DNA of 64,000 nt from assembly GCA_965247705.1 (NCBI GenBank), contig CBDFHV010000084.1, positions 1-64,000 of the forward strand, read 5' to 3'. This stretch comes from CBDFHV01 sp965247705 (GTDB taxonomy: Bacteria > Pseudomonadota > Alphaproteobacteria > Rhodospirillales > CAMCUA01). Made by a program: the position numbers and the translations under genes. The notes below the pieces were generated by a model. It worked only from the letters and a program-made list of their open reading frames with translations, did not search any database and was not told where the DNA came from. Shown in pieces: positions 19,892-29,127 of this stretch. The first letter of the stretch is position 1, and every line of letters starts with the position of its first letter.

Positions 19892-20716
19892 CTAGTGGGA
19901 CATGAAGACCGGCAGAGTCATGTGCTCGAGCATGTGGCGCGTCACGCCGCCCATGACCAGTTCGCGCCAGCGCGCATGCCCATAGCCGCCCATGACCAGC
20001 AGGTCGGCCCCGGCGTCGGCGGCGCGCGACAGGATCATGTCGCCGGCCGAGATATCGTCGGCGTAGGTGTGCTGGGCTTCCGCCTTCACGCCGTGGCGCG
20101 CAAGGTGAAGGCAGATATCGGCGCTGGGCACCTGGCCATGTTCCTGGTCGCTCGAGCGCGGATTGATGGCGATGACCGATACCTGCTTGGCGCGCCGCAG
20201 CAGGGGAAGGGCGTCGTTGATCGCCCGTGTCGCCAGCCGGGACGCGTCCCAGGCCACCATCACCCGCTCGCCGATCACCGGGTAGGCGCCGACCCGGGGA
20301 ATCAACAGAACGGGGCGGCCCACGGACAGGATCAATCGATCTGGCATTTCGGTCGGAACGCCAGCGTCTTCCTGCTGGCCGACGATTGCGATGTCGCAGT
20401 AACGGGCATGCATGGAGATCCGATCCACCGTATCGCCCTCGTCGGTGCGCCATTCGTACTGAATGCTGGCTTTGCTGGCGGCCGAATCGAACAACTTGTG
20501 GGCTTCTTCCGCTGCTTGCTTGGCAAATTCGAGTTGGCGCTTGGTGATCTCGGGCGGTAGTTGCGCTTCCACGTAGGTCGGTATGTGCGGTACCGAGATC
20601 ACGTGCAGTCCGACGAGATGGGCCTCGCATCGGGCCGCCAGCTTCACCGCGGCATCAACACGCGGGGCGCTGGGCTCGCGCCCGTCGACGTGAACCAGTA
20701 TGTCCTTGAGACCCAT
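19892..20716 (-). CDS. Universal stress protein, tandem UspA domains
   Basis: A 274-residue protein of two fused Usp domains. The first starts KDILVHVDGREPSAPRVDAA. The second starts GERVMVAWDASRLATRAIND and carries the ATP-binding loop GGYGHARWRELVMGGVTRHM near the end, the G-x2-G-x9-G pattern; the first domain lacks it. A strong ribosome binding site, GAGGAGG, lies before the ATG at 20716. Such double-domain Usps occur widely in alphaproteobacteria and are induced by stress. No regulator is adjacent. Confidence 0.88.
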   Translation of the reverse strand: MGLKDILVHVDGREPSAPRVDAAVKLAARCEAHLVGLHVISVPHIPTYVEAQLPPEITKRQLEFAKQAAEEAHKLFDSAASKASIQYEWRTDEGDTVDRISMHARYCDIAIVGQQEDAGVPTEMPDRLILSVGRPVLLIPRVGAYPVIGERVMVAWDASRLATRAINDALPLLRRAKQVSVIAINPRSSDQEHGQVPSADICLHLARHGVKAEAQHTYADDISAGDMILSRAADAGADLLVMGGYGHARWRELVMGGVTRHMLEHMTLPVFMSH

Positions 20717-20970
20717 GGTCGATCCTCCTCGATACGGATGCGGCGCAGACTAGCACCACGCTTGGTGGGCTACCTTGATTCACGTCAGTCGGCCTGCCGG
20801 AGCATTCTTAGTACTCCCTTTGCCGCTTGGCCGTCATCCTCGAAACCGTTGGATCACCGTGGGGCTCTCGTGTGCACCTTGGCGCGGCCGGCGAATTGGG
20901 ATAGCAAGGTCCGGGTCGGGGCAGGAGCCGGAACCGCCGCGTTCCACCCTTGGCGAGGACAAGACTTTCG

Positions 20971-22404
20971 ATGTCTGACGGTTCCGCGATGGTGGGCCGA
21001 ATTCATCCCGTGATCCTGTCGGGGGGCTCGGGTAGCCGGCTGTGGCCGTTGTCCCGGACGCTTTATCCGAAGCAGTTTCTGCCGCTGCATACGAATCGCA
21101 GCATGCTGGTGGACACCGCCTTGCGGGTGCGCGGTCCCCACTTCGCCGACGCCCTAATCATCTGCAACAGCGAGCACCGCTTCATCGTCGCCGAGCAAGC
21201 CCGCGAAGCGGGCCTGTCCCTGGACCGTGTCGTCCTCGAACCCGTGGGGCGCAATACAGCGCCGGCGGCCGCCGTGGCCGCCCTGATGCTGGTCGACGGC
21301 GATGCGGGCGCGCTGATGATGGTGCTGCCGTCGGATCACGTGATCGGAGACGAGACGGCCTTCCACGGCGCCATCGCGACGGCGGCACGGGCGGCGGCCG
21401 AGGGCGGCGCGCTGGTGACCTTCGGTATCGCGCCCACGGTGCCGGAGGTCGGCTACGGCTATGTGCGCCGCGGCGACCCGTGGCCGGGGGTCGAGGGTTG
21501 TTTCCGCGTCGACCGATTTGTCGAGAAGCCCGACCGCGCCACGGCGGAGGGCTACCTGGCTGACGGAGGTTACGCCTGGAACAGCGGCATCTTCCTGTTC
21601 AAGGCGGCCCGGTACCTGGAAGAACTGAACCGATTTCGACCGGAGATTGTGCCTGCCTGCCGTACTGCCCTGTCCTCCGGCGGCCGGGATCTTGAGTTCG
21701 AACGGCTGGACGAACGCGCGTTTCGGGCCTGCGAATCGGATTCCATCGACTACGCGGTGATGGAACGGACGGACTCGGCGGCCGTGGTCCCCGTCGACAT
21801 GGGATGGAGCGACGTCGGCTCCTGGTCCGCCTTGTGGGAGATCGGTCATCGGGACGATCGGGGCAACGTCGCCGCCGGCGACGTCATGCTGGAAGCCGTT
21901 CGCAACTCCTATATCCGTTCCGAAGGACCCCTGGTGGCCGCCATCGGAATCGAGGACGCGGTGATCGTCGTCACCCCGGATGCCGTGTTGGTGACGTCGA
22001 GGGACCGGTCGCAGGACGTCAAGACGATCGTCGAGGGACTCAAGGACGCAGCACGCACCGAACACCAGACCCATCCCACCATCTATCGCCCGTGGGGCCA
22101 CTGGCAGACGGTCGATTCGGGGCCCGGATTCAGGGTCAACCACATCATGATCAAGCCCGGCGCCCGGATGTCGCTGCAGTCCCACCGTAAACGGGCGGAA
22201 CACTGGGTGATCGTCGGCGGGATCGCCCGCGTGACCCGGGACGATCAGGTGCTGACCATGGCCGAAAACCAGTCCATCTACATTCCCGTTGGCACCCGCC
22301 ATCGGCTGGAAAACCCTGGTAGCGAGCCCTTGCGCGTGATCGAGGTGCAGTCGGGCGCCCACATCGACCCGGACGACATCGTCCGCCACGAGGAAGTTTA
22401 CTAA
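20971..22404 (+). CDS. manC: Mannose-1-phosphate guanylyltransferase / mannose-6-phosphate isomerase
   Basis: A 477-residue bifunctional enzyme that makes GDP-mannose, the precursor of many exopolysaccharides and O-antigens. ATG 20971 is chosen, with GAGGAC upstream. The nucleotidyltransferase domain has GGSGSRLWPLSRTLYPKQFL, PVGRNTAPAAAVAA, FVEKPDRATAE, WNSGIFLFKA and the metal-binding WSDVGSWSALW. The C-terminal cupin (type II phosphomannose isomerase) has GARMSLQSHRKRAEHWVIV and NQSIYIPVGTRHRLEN. No other polysaccharide genes are adjacent. Confidence 0.92.
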   Translation: MSDGSAMVGRIHPVILSGGSGSRLWPLSRTLYPKQFLPLHTNRSMLVDTALRVRGPHFADALIICNSEHRFIVAEQAREAGLSLDRVVLEPVGRNTAPAAAVAALMLVDGDAGALMMVLPSDHVIGDETAFHGAIATAARAAAEGGALVTFGIAPTVPEVGYGYVRRGDPWPGVEGCFRVDRFVEKPDRATAEGYLADGGYAWNSGIFLFKAARYLEELNRFRPEIVPACRTALSSGGRDLEFERLDERAFRACESDSIDYAVMERTDSAAVVPVDMGWSDVGSWSALWEIGHRDDRGNVAAGDVMLEAVRNSYIRSEGPLVAAIGIEDAVIVVTPDAVLVTSRDRSQDVKTIVEGLKDAARTEHQTHPTIYRPWGHWQTVDSGPGFRVNHIMIKPGARMSLQSHRKRAEHWVIVGGIARVTRDDQVLTMAENQSIYIPVGTRHRLENPGSEPLRVIEVQSGAHIDPDDIVRHEEVY

Positions 22405-22549
22405 GCGACAAAAGGGTGCTCCGCCCTTTCGCTTGGGCTATGCTTGGCCCACCAACGTGCCGACCGGAACATTGATCAGCGTCAAGGAGCCGCCTCGGGG
22501 AGGCGGCACAATGACCGGGCGGTTCAACCGCAAGCGGGAGGAGAGACTA

Positions 22550-23944
22550 ATGCAGCAGGTGAGCGGCCAGGGACTACCCAATTCCGCCGTCGCCCGGGAC
22601 ATCGCCTACGCGATTCATCCCTACACGAACCTGAAGACCCACCTGGACCACGGCCCGATCGTGATTACGCGGGGCGAAGGAGTCCGCGTCTTCGATGACA
22701 CCGGCAAGGGCTATATCGAGGGGCTCGCGGGCCTGTGGTGCACGTCGCTCGGCTACAACGAGCCCCGCTTGGTCGACGCCGCCGTCCGCGCTTTGAAGCG
22801 CCTGCCCTACTACCACATCTTCAATGGCAAGGCCCACGAAGTCGGCATCGACCTGTCCGAGACCCTGATCGAGATGGCGCCCGCGGCCATGTCCAAGGTG
22901 TTCTTCGCCAACTCCGGCTCCGAGGCCAACGACACGGCGATCAAGCTGATCTGGTACTACAACAACGCCAAGGACCGGCCGGAAAAGAAGAAGATCATCT
23001 CGCGCATCAAGGCCTACCACGGCGTCACCGTGGCCTCGGCCAGCCTGACGGGACTGCCCAACAATCACCGGGACTTCGACCTGCCGATCGCGGGAATCCT
23101 GCATACGGACTGCCCGCATTACTATCGGTTCGGCCTGGAGGGCGAGAGCGAGGAGGAGTTCGCCACCCGCTGCGCCGCCAGCCTCGAAAAGATGATCCAG
23201 GATGAAGGACCGGAAACCATCGCCGCCTTCTTCGCCGAACCCATCATGGGCGCCGGCGGGGTGATCGTGCCGCCGAAGACCTACTTCGAAAAGATTCAGG
23301 CCATCCTCAAGAAGCACGACATCCTGTTCGTGGTCGACGAAGTGATTTGCGGCTTCGGACGCACCGGCAACATGTTCGGCACCGAAACCTTCAACTTGAA
23401 GCCCGATATCATGACCGTCGCCAAGGCGCTGTCGTCGGCCTATCTCCCCATTTCCGCGGTCATGGTCAACGACGACGTATTCCAGGCCCTGGTGACCGAA
23501 AGCGAGAAAATCGGTATTTTCGGCCACGGATATACCTACAGCGGCCATCCCGTGGCCTCGGCCGTGGCCCTGGAGACCCTGCGCATCTATCAGGAGCGCA
23601 ACATCCTCGATCATGTGCGGGCCGTCAGCCCCCGCTTGCAGGACGGTTTGCGCAGCCTCGCCGATCATCCCCTGGTGGGCGAGGTCCGGGGCATGGGCCT
23701 GATCGGCGGCGTGGAATTGGTCAAGGACAAGGCGACCAAGGAATCATTCGATCCCAAGGCTGGGGTCGGCGCCTATCTGGCCAAATGCTGCGAGGCGCAT
23801 GGCCTTATCGTTCGCGCCATCATGGATACCGTCGCCTTGTGTCCGCCCCTGATCATTCAGAATTCGGAGATCGACGAGATTGTAACGTCCCTGTCCAAGG
23901 GCTTGGACGACACCCAGCAATGGGTCGACCATACGTTGAGATAG
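22550..23944 (+). CDS. Class III PLP-dependent aminotransferase (omega-amino acid/pyruvate type)
   Basis: A 464-residue fold-type I transaminase. The ATG at 22550 follows GGGAGGAGAG and is preferred to the open extension to 22433. Class III marks are ANSGSEANDTAIKLIWYYNN, KAYHGVTVASASLTGLP, FFAEPIMGAGGVIVPP, the Asp-containing FVVDEVICGFGRTGNMFG, and AKALSSAYLPISAVMV with the PLP-binding Lys. The motif set and length match taurine-, beta-alanine- or putrescine-pyruvate transaminases; the true amino donor cannot be chosen from sequence. It lies about 170 bases upstream of hemA on the same strand. Confidence 0.88.
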   Translation: MQQVSGQGLPNSAVARDIAYAIHPYTNLKTHLDHGPIVITRGEGVRVFDDTGKGYIEGLAGLWCTSLGYNEPRLVDAAVRALKRLPYYHIFNGKAHEVGIDLSETLIEMAPAAMSKVFFANSGSEANDTAIKLIWYYNNAKDRPEKKKIISRIKAYHGVTVASASLTGLPNNHRDFDLPIAGILHTDCPHYYRFGLEGESEEEFATRCAASLEKMIQDEGPETIAAFFAEPIMGAGGVIVPPKTYFEKIQAILKKHDILFVVDEVICGFGRTGNMFGTETFNLKPDIMTVAKALSSAYLPISAVMVNDDVFQALVTESEKIGIFGHGYTYSGHPVASAVALETLRIYQERNILDHVRAVSPRLQDGLRSLADHPLVGEVRGMGLIGGVELVKDKATKESFDPKAGVGAYLAKCCEAHGLIVRAIMDTVALCPPLIIQNSEIDEIVTSLSKGLDDTQQWVDHTLR

Positions 23945-24113
23945 TGGGAATGCCGCACCAGATACTTAATTCTATCGCCATGGAGGCCCTTCCGCCGGGA
24001 AGAAAACGGAACTTAAGGTGTCCATTCACCGGAATAGTCGGGAAGACGCCGGCCGCGCCTTCCCACGAATCGCCGATGCCGCGCGACCCCACCGCGGCAA
24101 GGAGGTTAGCGCC

Positions 24114-25328
24114 ATGAACTACGAGCAGTTCTTCGCCGACAAGGTCGGCGAACTTCGGGCCGAGGGTCGCTACCGGGTTTTCGCCGACTTAGAGCGCAAG
24201 GCGGGATCCTTCCCCCGGGCCGCGATCCACAAGGGCGGCACGGTTGGCGAGGTCACGGTCTGGTGCTCCAACGACTATCTGGGCATGGGCCAAAATCCGG
24301 AAGTCCTGGCCGCCATGCACGAAGCCATCGACAGATGCGGCGCCGGCGCCGGCGGCACCCGCAACATATCCGGCACCAACCACTACCACGTACTCCTGGA
24401 GCAGGAACTGGCCGACCTCCACCAGCGGGAATCGGCCCTGCTCCTCGGCTCCGGCTGGGTCGCCAACATGACGGCGCTGGCCACCATTGGCTCTCGCCTG
24501 CCCGGCTGCGCCATTTTTTCCGACGCGTTGAACCACAACTCCATGATCGAGGGCATCCGTCACGCCAAGGGGACCACCCGCCACATCTTCCGTCACAACG
24601 ACCCGAAACACCTGGATGAACTCCTTTCCGAAGTGCCCGCGGAACGGCCGAAACTGGTGGCCTTCGAGTCGGTCTATTCCATGGACGGCGATATCGCACC
24701 TATTGGCGAGATCCTGGACGTGGCCGAGCGTCACAATGCGATGACCTTCCTGGACGAAGTGCACGCGGTAGGCCTTTACGGTCCGCGCGGCGGCGGCGTT
24801 GCGGAGCGGGACGGCATCGCGGAGCGGGTCACCGTCATTCAAGGCACGCTGGCCAAGGCGTTCGGGGTTGTCGGCGGCTACATCGCGGGTTCGTCGGCCC
24901 TGTGCGATTTCGTGCGCTCCTACGCCACGGGCTTTATCTTCTCCACCGCGCTGCCGCCGGCGGTGGCAGCCGGCGCGCTGGCAAGCGTTCGCTACGTCAA
25001 GGACCACAACGAACTGCGCGAATGCCATCAATCCCGCGCCGCCCTGATGAAGCGCCGGCTCAACGAATCCGGCATCCCGCTGCTCGCCTCGGCCAGCCAC
25101 ATCGTGCCCGTCCTGGTTGGCGAGCCCCGTCAATGCAAGGACGCCAGCGACATGCTGCTCGACGACCATGGCATCTACGTGCAGCCGATCAACTACCCCA
25201 CCGTGCCGCGAGGCACCGAACGGCTGCGTTTCACCCCCTCGCCCCTGCATTCGGAAGCGGACGTCGAGCACGCCGTGACCGCCGTCCGCGCCGTATGGGA
25301 TCAACTGGGATTGAAGGCGGCGGCATAG
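24114..25328 (+). CDS. hemA: 5-aminolevulinate synthase
   Basis: A 404-residue PLP enzyme that condenses glycine with succinyl-CoA to start heme synthesis by the Shemin (C4) route, a marker of alphaproteobacteria. AAGGAGG lies 8 bases before the ATG at 24114. Motifs: WCSNDYLGMGQ (glycine/CoA binding), GAGAGGTRNISGTNHYHV, SDALNHNSMIEGIR, FLDEVHAVGLYG with the PLP-contacting Asp and His, and GTLAKAFGVVGGYIAG with catalytic Lys248. Heme demand fits the multiheme cytochrome genes 20 kb away, but no shared control is visible. Confidence 0.95.
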   Translation: MNYEQFFADKVGELRAEGRYRVFADLERKAGSFPRAAIHKGGTVGEVTVWCSNDYLGMGQNPEVLAAMHEAIDRCGAGAGGTRNISGTNHYHVLLEQELADLHQRESALLLGSGWVANMTALATIGSRLPGCAIFSDALNHNSMIEGIRHAKGTTRHIFRHNDPKHLDELLSEVPAERPKLVAFESVYSMDGDIAPIGEILDVAERHNAMTFLDEVHAVGLYGPRGGGVAERDGIAERVTVIQGTLAKAFGVVGGYIAGSSALCDFVRSYATGFIFSTALPPAVAAGALASVRYVKDHNELRECHQSRAALMKRRLNESGIPLLASASHIVPVLVGEPRQCKDASDMLLDDHGIYVQPINYPTVPRGTERLRFTPSPLHSEADVEHAVTAVRAVWDQLGLKAAA

Positions 25329-25384
25329 AAAATAACGCCGGCTGGGGCGGGTCGTGATAGACTGATATTCAGTCGGAGTCAGGC

Positions 25385-25936
25385 ATGTATACGGACAACA
25401 CTCTAACGCCCAAGGAAGCCGTGCGCTTGTGCGCGCTCGGCACTCTCGCCAAGGAGCCCATGCGCTACGGCGCGCTGGCCGTGGCCGCGCGACATTTCGT
25501 CGGGCGCATTCTGGGACCGTCCCTGGACCTCATTGGCACGTCCGTCGAGCTGCTCAAGTATGAGGGTTTGGTGGAGGCGGTGGACGGCGAGGGAATGGAG
25601 GATGATGCCCTCCTGCGCATGACCGACAAGGGGTGGGACACCCTGCGGACGCTGCTGACCACGCCCGTCCGTCAGGGGGCCAGCGAACTCAACAAGCTGA
25701 TCATCACACTGAAGTTCCGCTTCCTGCATCTCTTGGACGCGGATGGGCGGCGCGATCAGGTGGACCTGCTGATCGATACGTCCGAGGGCGAGATCGCCCG
25801 ACTCCTGGACCTGCGCCAAACCCACGCGGAAGACCCCGGCCACCTGACCGCATGGCTGGACCACGACATCGATCTTCTGGAACGGCGGCTGGCCTGGCTG
25901 GAAGAGAACCGATATCGACTGAGCCAGGGGGCTTGA
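25385..25936 (+). CDS. PadR-like winged-helix protein
   Basis: A 183-residue protein not firmly recognised. The N-terminal half (about 1-85) reads as a winged helix: KEAVRLCALGTLAKEPMRYG, then VELLKYEGLVEAVDG and MTDKGWDTLRTLL, like PadR regulators. The second half is mostly helical and ends LTAWLDHDIDLLERRLAWLE, which resembles the C-terminal Vir_act_alpha_C helices of PadR-type proteins. It follows hemA by 56 bases on the same strand and converges with the Hpt gene. Target unknown. Confidence 0.6.
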   Translation: MYTDNTLTPKEAVRLCALGTLAKEPMRYGALAVAARHFVGRILGPSLDLIGTSVELLKYEGLVEAVDGEGMEDDALLRMTDKGWDTLRTLLTTPVRQGASELNKLIITLKFRFLHLLDADGRRDQVDLLIDTSEGEIARLLDLRQTHAEDPGHLTAWLDHDIDLLERRLAWLEENRYRLSQGA

Positions 25937-25960
25937 ACGAAGAGAAGGGGCGATCCTCTA

Positions 25961-26446
25961 TTAGCCCAGCTTGGTGCTGACCATTTCCAGGCCCTTCAGC
26001 AACTTGATTCCATCGGGCCCGCCATCGCCCTTCATCTGCTTCGACATGACGACGTGCATGGCGGCCACGTGGAGTTGTATGGCTTCCAACTCCCGTGGTC
26101 CGTAGTCCTCGCGCTTCTCCAGAAAACGGCAAAGCCCGTCGCCGATCACCGTCATCAAATCATAGCCAAAGCTGCCCCCCTGACCCTTCATGTCATGGGC
26201 GACCTGGAACAATTTCTCCTTGTAGGCCGCGGGGTCATCGAGGTTGGCGGCAAGTTCCGCCACCGCCTTGGCCAATCTGTCGAGATCTTCCGCGGCCCAT
26301 TTCTCGTAGGCGTCGGCCATGCCGGCGATCACATCCTCGGCCTTGGCCAGAACCGCAAGATTGACGGCTCCCGGACCTCCCTCGACCACCTTGGTCTTCA
26401 AGGTGTTGGGGGGTTGGATAAATTGTGCCTTCGATTCTTCGCTCAT
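25961..26446 (-). CDS. Hpt-domain histidine phosphotransfer protein
   Basis: A 161-residue stand-alone Hpt. The phosphorylatable His84 is in QVAHDMKGQGGSFGYDL, the usual HxxKG pattern with a following Gly-rich turn. The first 50 residues are a low-complexity lead. It lies 118 bases downstream of the CheY-like gene (26565-27128) on the same strand, so the pair likely shuttles phosphate; no kinase is adjacent. The ATG at 26446 is chosen because the longer frame is poor coding sequence. Confidence 0.82.
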   Translation of the reverse strand: MSEESKAQFIQPPNTLKTKVVEGGPGAVNLAVLAKAEDVIAGMADAYEKWAAEDLDRLAKAVAELAANLDDPAAYKEKLFQVAHDMKGQGGSFGYDLMTVIGDGLCRFLEKREDYGPRELEAIQLHVAAMHVVMSKQMKGDGGPDGIKLLKGLEMVSTKLG

Positions 26447-26564
26447 GGACGCCGTTGACTCCACTTGGCGTAGGCCCCGCTCCCGGCCGCCTGGAAATCG
26501 ACTGGGGCCTATTTGCAAGGGTAGACGAACCCTCGCGGCGATTCCAGCGCCTTGGCACGAAATG

Positions 26565-27128
26565 TCAGCTGTTCAGCAGGGCCTCGACCTCGTCCTGGGA
26601 CAGGCCGCCACCATCATCCCCGCCGCCGGCCGTCGCCTCGTCCGATTTTCGACGATCCGTGCCGTTGTAATTTTCGCTGTCCTTGCGCCGCCGATCCGGT
26701 CCGAAGTAGGCCTTCGTGCGCACGAACGACCGGGGGTTTTCGATGATGGATCGGACTCTTGAATAAAGCCCCATGGCCGAAATGGGCTTGGCGAGGAATT
26801 CGTGGACGCCCGAGTCGCGGGCCTCCATCACCCGGTTCATCTCCGTATGCCCGGTCAGCATGATAATGGGAACGTAGGGGTTAGGGCTGTCGCCGCCGGT
26901 GCGCACCAGACGCGTGAAGTCCAACCCGTCCAACGGATCCATGTTCCAGTCGCAAATGATGATGTCGGCGGGAAAATGCTTCAGTTCCTTGAAGGCATCC
27001 GCGCCGTCGGTCGCATCCACAATGGCCTTGGCGCCGAGCGCATGCAGGATGCCCTTCACCAGGGCCCGCATGTGCTTGTTGTCATCGACGACCAAAAAGT
27101 TAATTCGTTCGAGACTGTAGCTGGCCAT
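26565..27128 (-). CDS. CheY-like response regulator with FliM-like C-terminal tail
   Basis: A 187-residue protein with a receiver domain at about residues 9-130: acidic pair Asp15/Asp16 in VVDDNKHMRALV, phospho-acceptor Asp60 in IICDWNMDPLDG, Thr92 in MLTGHTEMN and Lys114 in FLAKPIS. A charged, disordered stretch follows (FGPDRRRKDSE and GTDRRKSD), then a Gly/Asp linker, then LSQDEVEALLNS at the very end. That end closely matches the LSQ-(A/D)-EIDALL peptide by which FliM binds phospho-CheY. It may be an internal ligand or a docking tag. There is no DNA-binding domain. Confidence 0.85.
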   Translation of the reverse strand: MASYSLERINFLVVDDNKHMRALVKGILHALGAKAIVDATDGADAFKELKHFPADIIICDWNMDPLDGLDFTRLVRTGGDSPNPYVPIIMLTGHTEMNRVMEARDSGVHEFLAKPISAMGLYSRVRSIIENPRSFVRTKAYFGPDRRRKDSENYNGTDRRKSDEATAGGGDDGGGLSQDEVEALLNS

Positions 27129-27245
27129 GTGCCTCACGCGCTGGCGTCATAACGGCGTGCCCCATTGCCTATGCGGGGCGGACCCCTCTTGCATGCCAAA
27201 GGGCAACCTTTCGGTCAATCATACGGAAGGTCAGTGCTGCCGTGA

Positions 27246-27677
27246 TTAGATCAGGCCAAGGCGCCGCAATTCCTCGGCCATGTCCTCCGGAATTCCCCCT
27301 TCACTGTCCGCCACGGCATCCGATGGCGCGTCATTGGCTTCCAGATAGCGCCATCCCTGGAAGGCGCGCCAGGGCCTCGCGGCGACGCGGATCAGCGCGG
27401 GGTCCAGAATCAAGGCGCAGGCGGGCTGGCCCCTGGCGTTCATGGTCGGCTGCAGGGCGCGCAGGGGCTGGCGCGCCCGGACGAACCCCCGGATCACCCA
27501 GTAGAGGGATCCGCCATCCAGAAGTGCCGAATCGCGGCGCGGTGTGTTGCGGGTGACATGGCGAAGAACCTCTGGAGTGCCTTGCTTTCTGGCCTCCTTG
27601 AGGCGCCGCGCTTGAAGCCGCTCAAGGTGGGACACACTGTCGACGCCGACGCAAAGCTTGATCAGGTGGATCGTCAC
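27246..27677 (-). CDS. DUF1489-family protein
   Basis: A 143-residue conserved alphaproteobacterial protein of unknown function. I start it at GTG 27677, which overlaps the stop of the upstream enoyl-CoA hydratase by four bases; the longer frame to 27860 merely runs through that gene. The family pattern shows in IHLIKLCVGVDSVSHLE, RHVTRNTPRR, LLDGGSLYWVIRGFVRARQP, CALILDPALIRV and RPWRAFQGWRYLEANDAP. Overlap with the hydratase suggests one transcript. Confidence 0.8.
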   Translation of the reverse strand: MTIHLIKLCVGVDSVSHLERLQARRLKEARKQGTPEVLRHVTRNTPRRDSALLDGGSLYWVIRGFVRARQPLRALQPTMNARGQPACALILDPALIRVAARPWRAFQGWRYLEANDAPSDAVADSEGGIPEDMAEELRRLGLI

Positions 27678-28459
27678 CGCCCCCTCCAGGCGGGGGGGCG
27701 CTTTTCCAGGAACGCGGCGACGCCCTCGCGGCCCTCCGCCGACGCCCGCACCCGGGCGATCCGCTGGGCCGTATCGTCGATGAGGGCGGCGTCCATGGGA
27801 CGGCCGGCCACGGCGCGGACCAGCGCCTTGGCCTCGTCCAAGGCCCGCGGACCGCCGCAAGCAAGATCGCGGACAAGGCGTCCCACCGCTGCGTCGAGGT
27901 CGTCGGCGGAAACCACCTGATGAATCAATCCCGAAGCCATTGCCTCGGCGGCGGAGAACCGTTCGGCCGTCAGCATGTAGCGTCGGGCCTGGCGGGCGCC
28001 CATGGCGGCAACCACATGGGGGGCGATGACCGAGGGGATCAGCCCCAGGCGCACCTCCGACAGGGCGAACGTGGCGCTATCGACGGCGACGGCGATATCG
28101 CACGCCGCGATCAAGCCGACGCCGCCGCCATAAGCGGGGCCTTGCACTCGGGCGATGGTCGGCTTGGGCAGATCCGCGAGGCTGCGCAACATCGCCGCCA
28201 GAAGGCGCGCATCGGCCAGATTATCCGCGGCAGTGCCCTCGGCCATGCGCCCCATCCAGGCCAGGTCCGCCCCGGCGGAGAAGCTTTTTCCCTCGGCCCG
28301 CAAACCAACTACCCGCACCGCCCCGTCGGCCGCGAGCCGCTCCAGAGCCGCCGAGAGACCGGCGACGATCGTATCGTCGAAGGCGTTGTGTCGTTCGCTC
28401 CGGTCAAGGACGACCCATCCCGTGGGGGCCTCGATACGAACCGATACCGCCTCGCTCAT
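27674..28459 (-). CDS. Enoyl-CoA hydratase/isomerase family protein, methylglutaconyl-CoA hydratase-like
   Basis: A 261-residue crotonase. It has the oxyanion-hole segment KSFSAGADLAWMGRMAE (about 58-74), like methylglutaconyl-CoA hydratases of the leucine or isoprenoid pathway, and VQGPAYGGGVGLIAACDIA, then FALSEVRLGLIPSVIAPHV with the catalytic Glu region. No other leucine-degradation gene is adjacent; upstream is a DsbA-like isomerase, downstream DUF1489. The exact acyl-CoA is uncertain. Confidence 0.82.
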   Translation of the reverse strand: MSEAVSVRIEAPTGWVVLDRSERHNAFDDTIVAGLSAALERLAADGAVRVVGLRAEGKSFSAGADLAWMGRMAEGTAADNLADARLLAAMLRSLADLPKPTIARVQGPAYGGGVGLIAACDIAVAVDSATFALSEVRLGLIPSVIAPHVVAAMGARQARRYMLTAERFSAAEAMASGLIHQVVSADDLDAAVGRLVRDLACGGPRALDEAKALVRAVAGRPMDAALIDDTAQRIARVRASAEGREGVAAFLEKRPPAWRGR

Positions 28460-28502
28460 GGCGTGGCATCCCTAATTGTCCGCATGTCGACGCTTGCCGC
28501 GC

Positions 28503-29105
28503 CTACCATCCACCGGTCGCCAGCCAGCGCTGGATCATCCACATCCGGTCGGAGCCCCAGAAGGGCTCTCCATCGACGATGAAGAACGGGGAACCGCAGA
28601 CGCCCGCCGCCATGGCGGCGTCCGTTTCCGCCCTCAGGCGCGCCTTGACCTCGGGATCCTGGAGGGCGGCCAGCAGTTCGTCCCTGACAACGCCGACACT
28701 CTCCGCCACCCGCGCCACGGCGTGGGCGCCGGAGATGTTCACCCCGTCGCCGAAGTAGGCGAGAAACAGGGCCCGGGCCAGATCCTTGGCCTGCCCGGGG
28801 TCCCGGTCGTCGAGCCACCAGAAGGCCCGGGACGCGGCGATCGCAGCGATGGGAATGGGGTCGGGCAGCACCCAGGGAATATCGGCGAAGCGGGCCATGC
28901 GCGCCCAGTCCCTTGTCGCATAGTTGGTTTTGAGGGGCACCCCGATCAGGGGCCGCCCGCCCGTCTCCTTCATGATGGCGCCAAGGAGAACGGGCCGCCA
29001 GCGAACCTCCCGGCCGGCCTTGGCGGCCACCTCTTCGATCTTGTCCGAGGCCAGATAGCCGTAAGGCGAGGAGAAGTCGAAATAGAAGTCGATGGGCGCA
29101 CTCAT
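28503..29105 (-). CDS. 2-hydroxychromene-2-carboxylate isomerase family (kappa-GST/DsbA-like)
   Basis: A 200-residue thioredoxin-fold protein. It begins IDFYFDFSSPYGYLASDKIE, the SSP(Y/W) motif where the kappa-class catalytic Ser sits, and has GVPLKTNYATRDWARMARFA and CGSPFFIVDGEPFWGSDRMW near the end, both typical of NahD-like glutathione-dependent isomerases. NahD acts in naphthalene breakdown, but no other aromatic-pathway genes are present, so the substrate here is open. It is flanked by SDR and hydratase genes on the same strand. Confidence 0.85.
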   Translation of the reverse strand: MSAPIDFYFDFSSPYGYLASDKIEEVAAKAGREVRWRPVLLGAIMKETGGRPLIGVPLKTNYATRDWARMARFADIPWVLPDPIPIAAIAASRAFWWLDDRDPGQAKDLARALFLAYFGDGVNISGAHAVARVAESVGVVRDELLAALQDPEVKARLRAETDAAMAAGVCGSPFFIVDGEPFWGSDRMWMIQRWLATGGW

Positions 29106-29127
29106 GAAACAACCCTGCCGGTGGGAA

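Noticed and set aside
22405..22436. Hairpin after manC (AAAGGG ... CCCTTT) as a terminator
   Set aside because: A stem can form but no T-run follows, and a coding gene starts soon after on the same strand.
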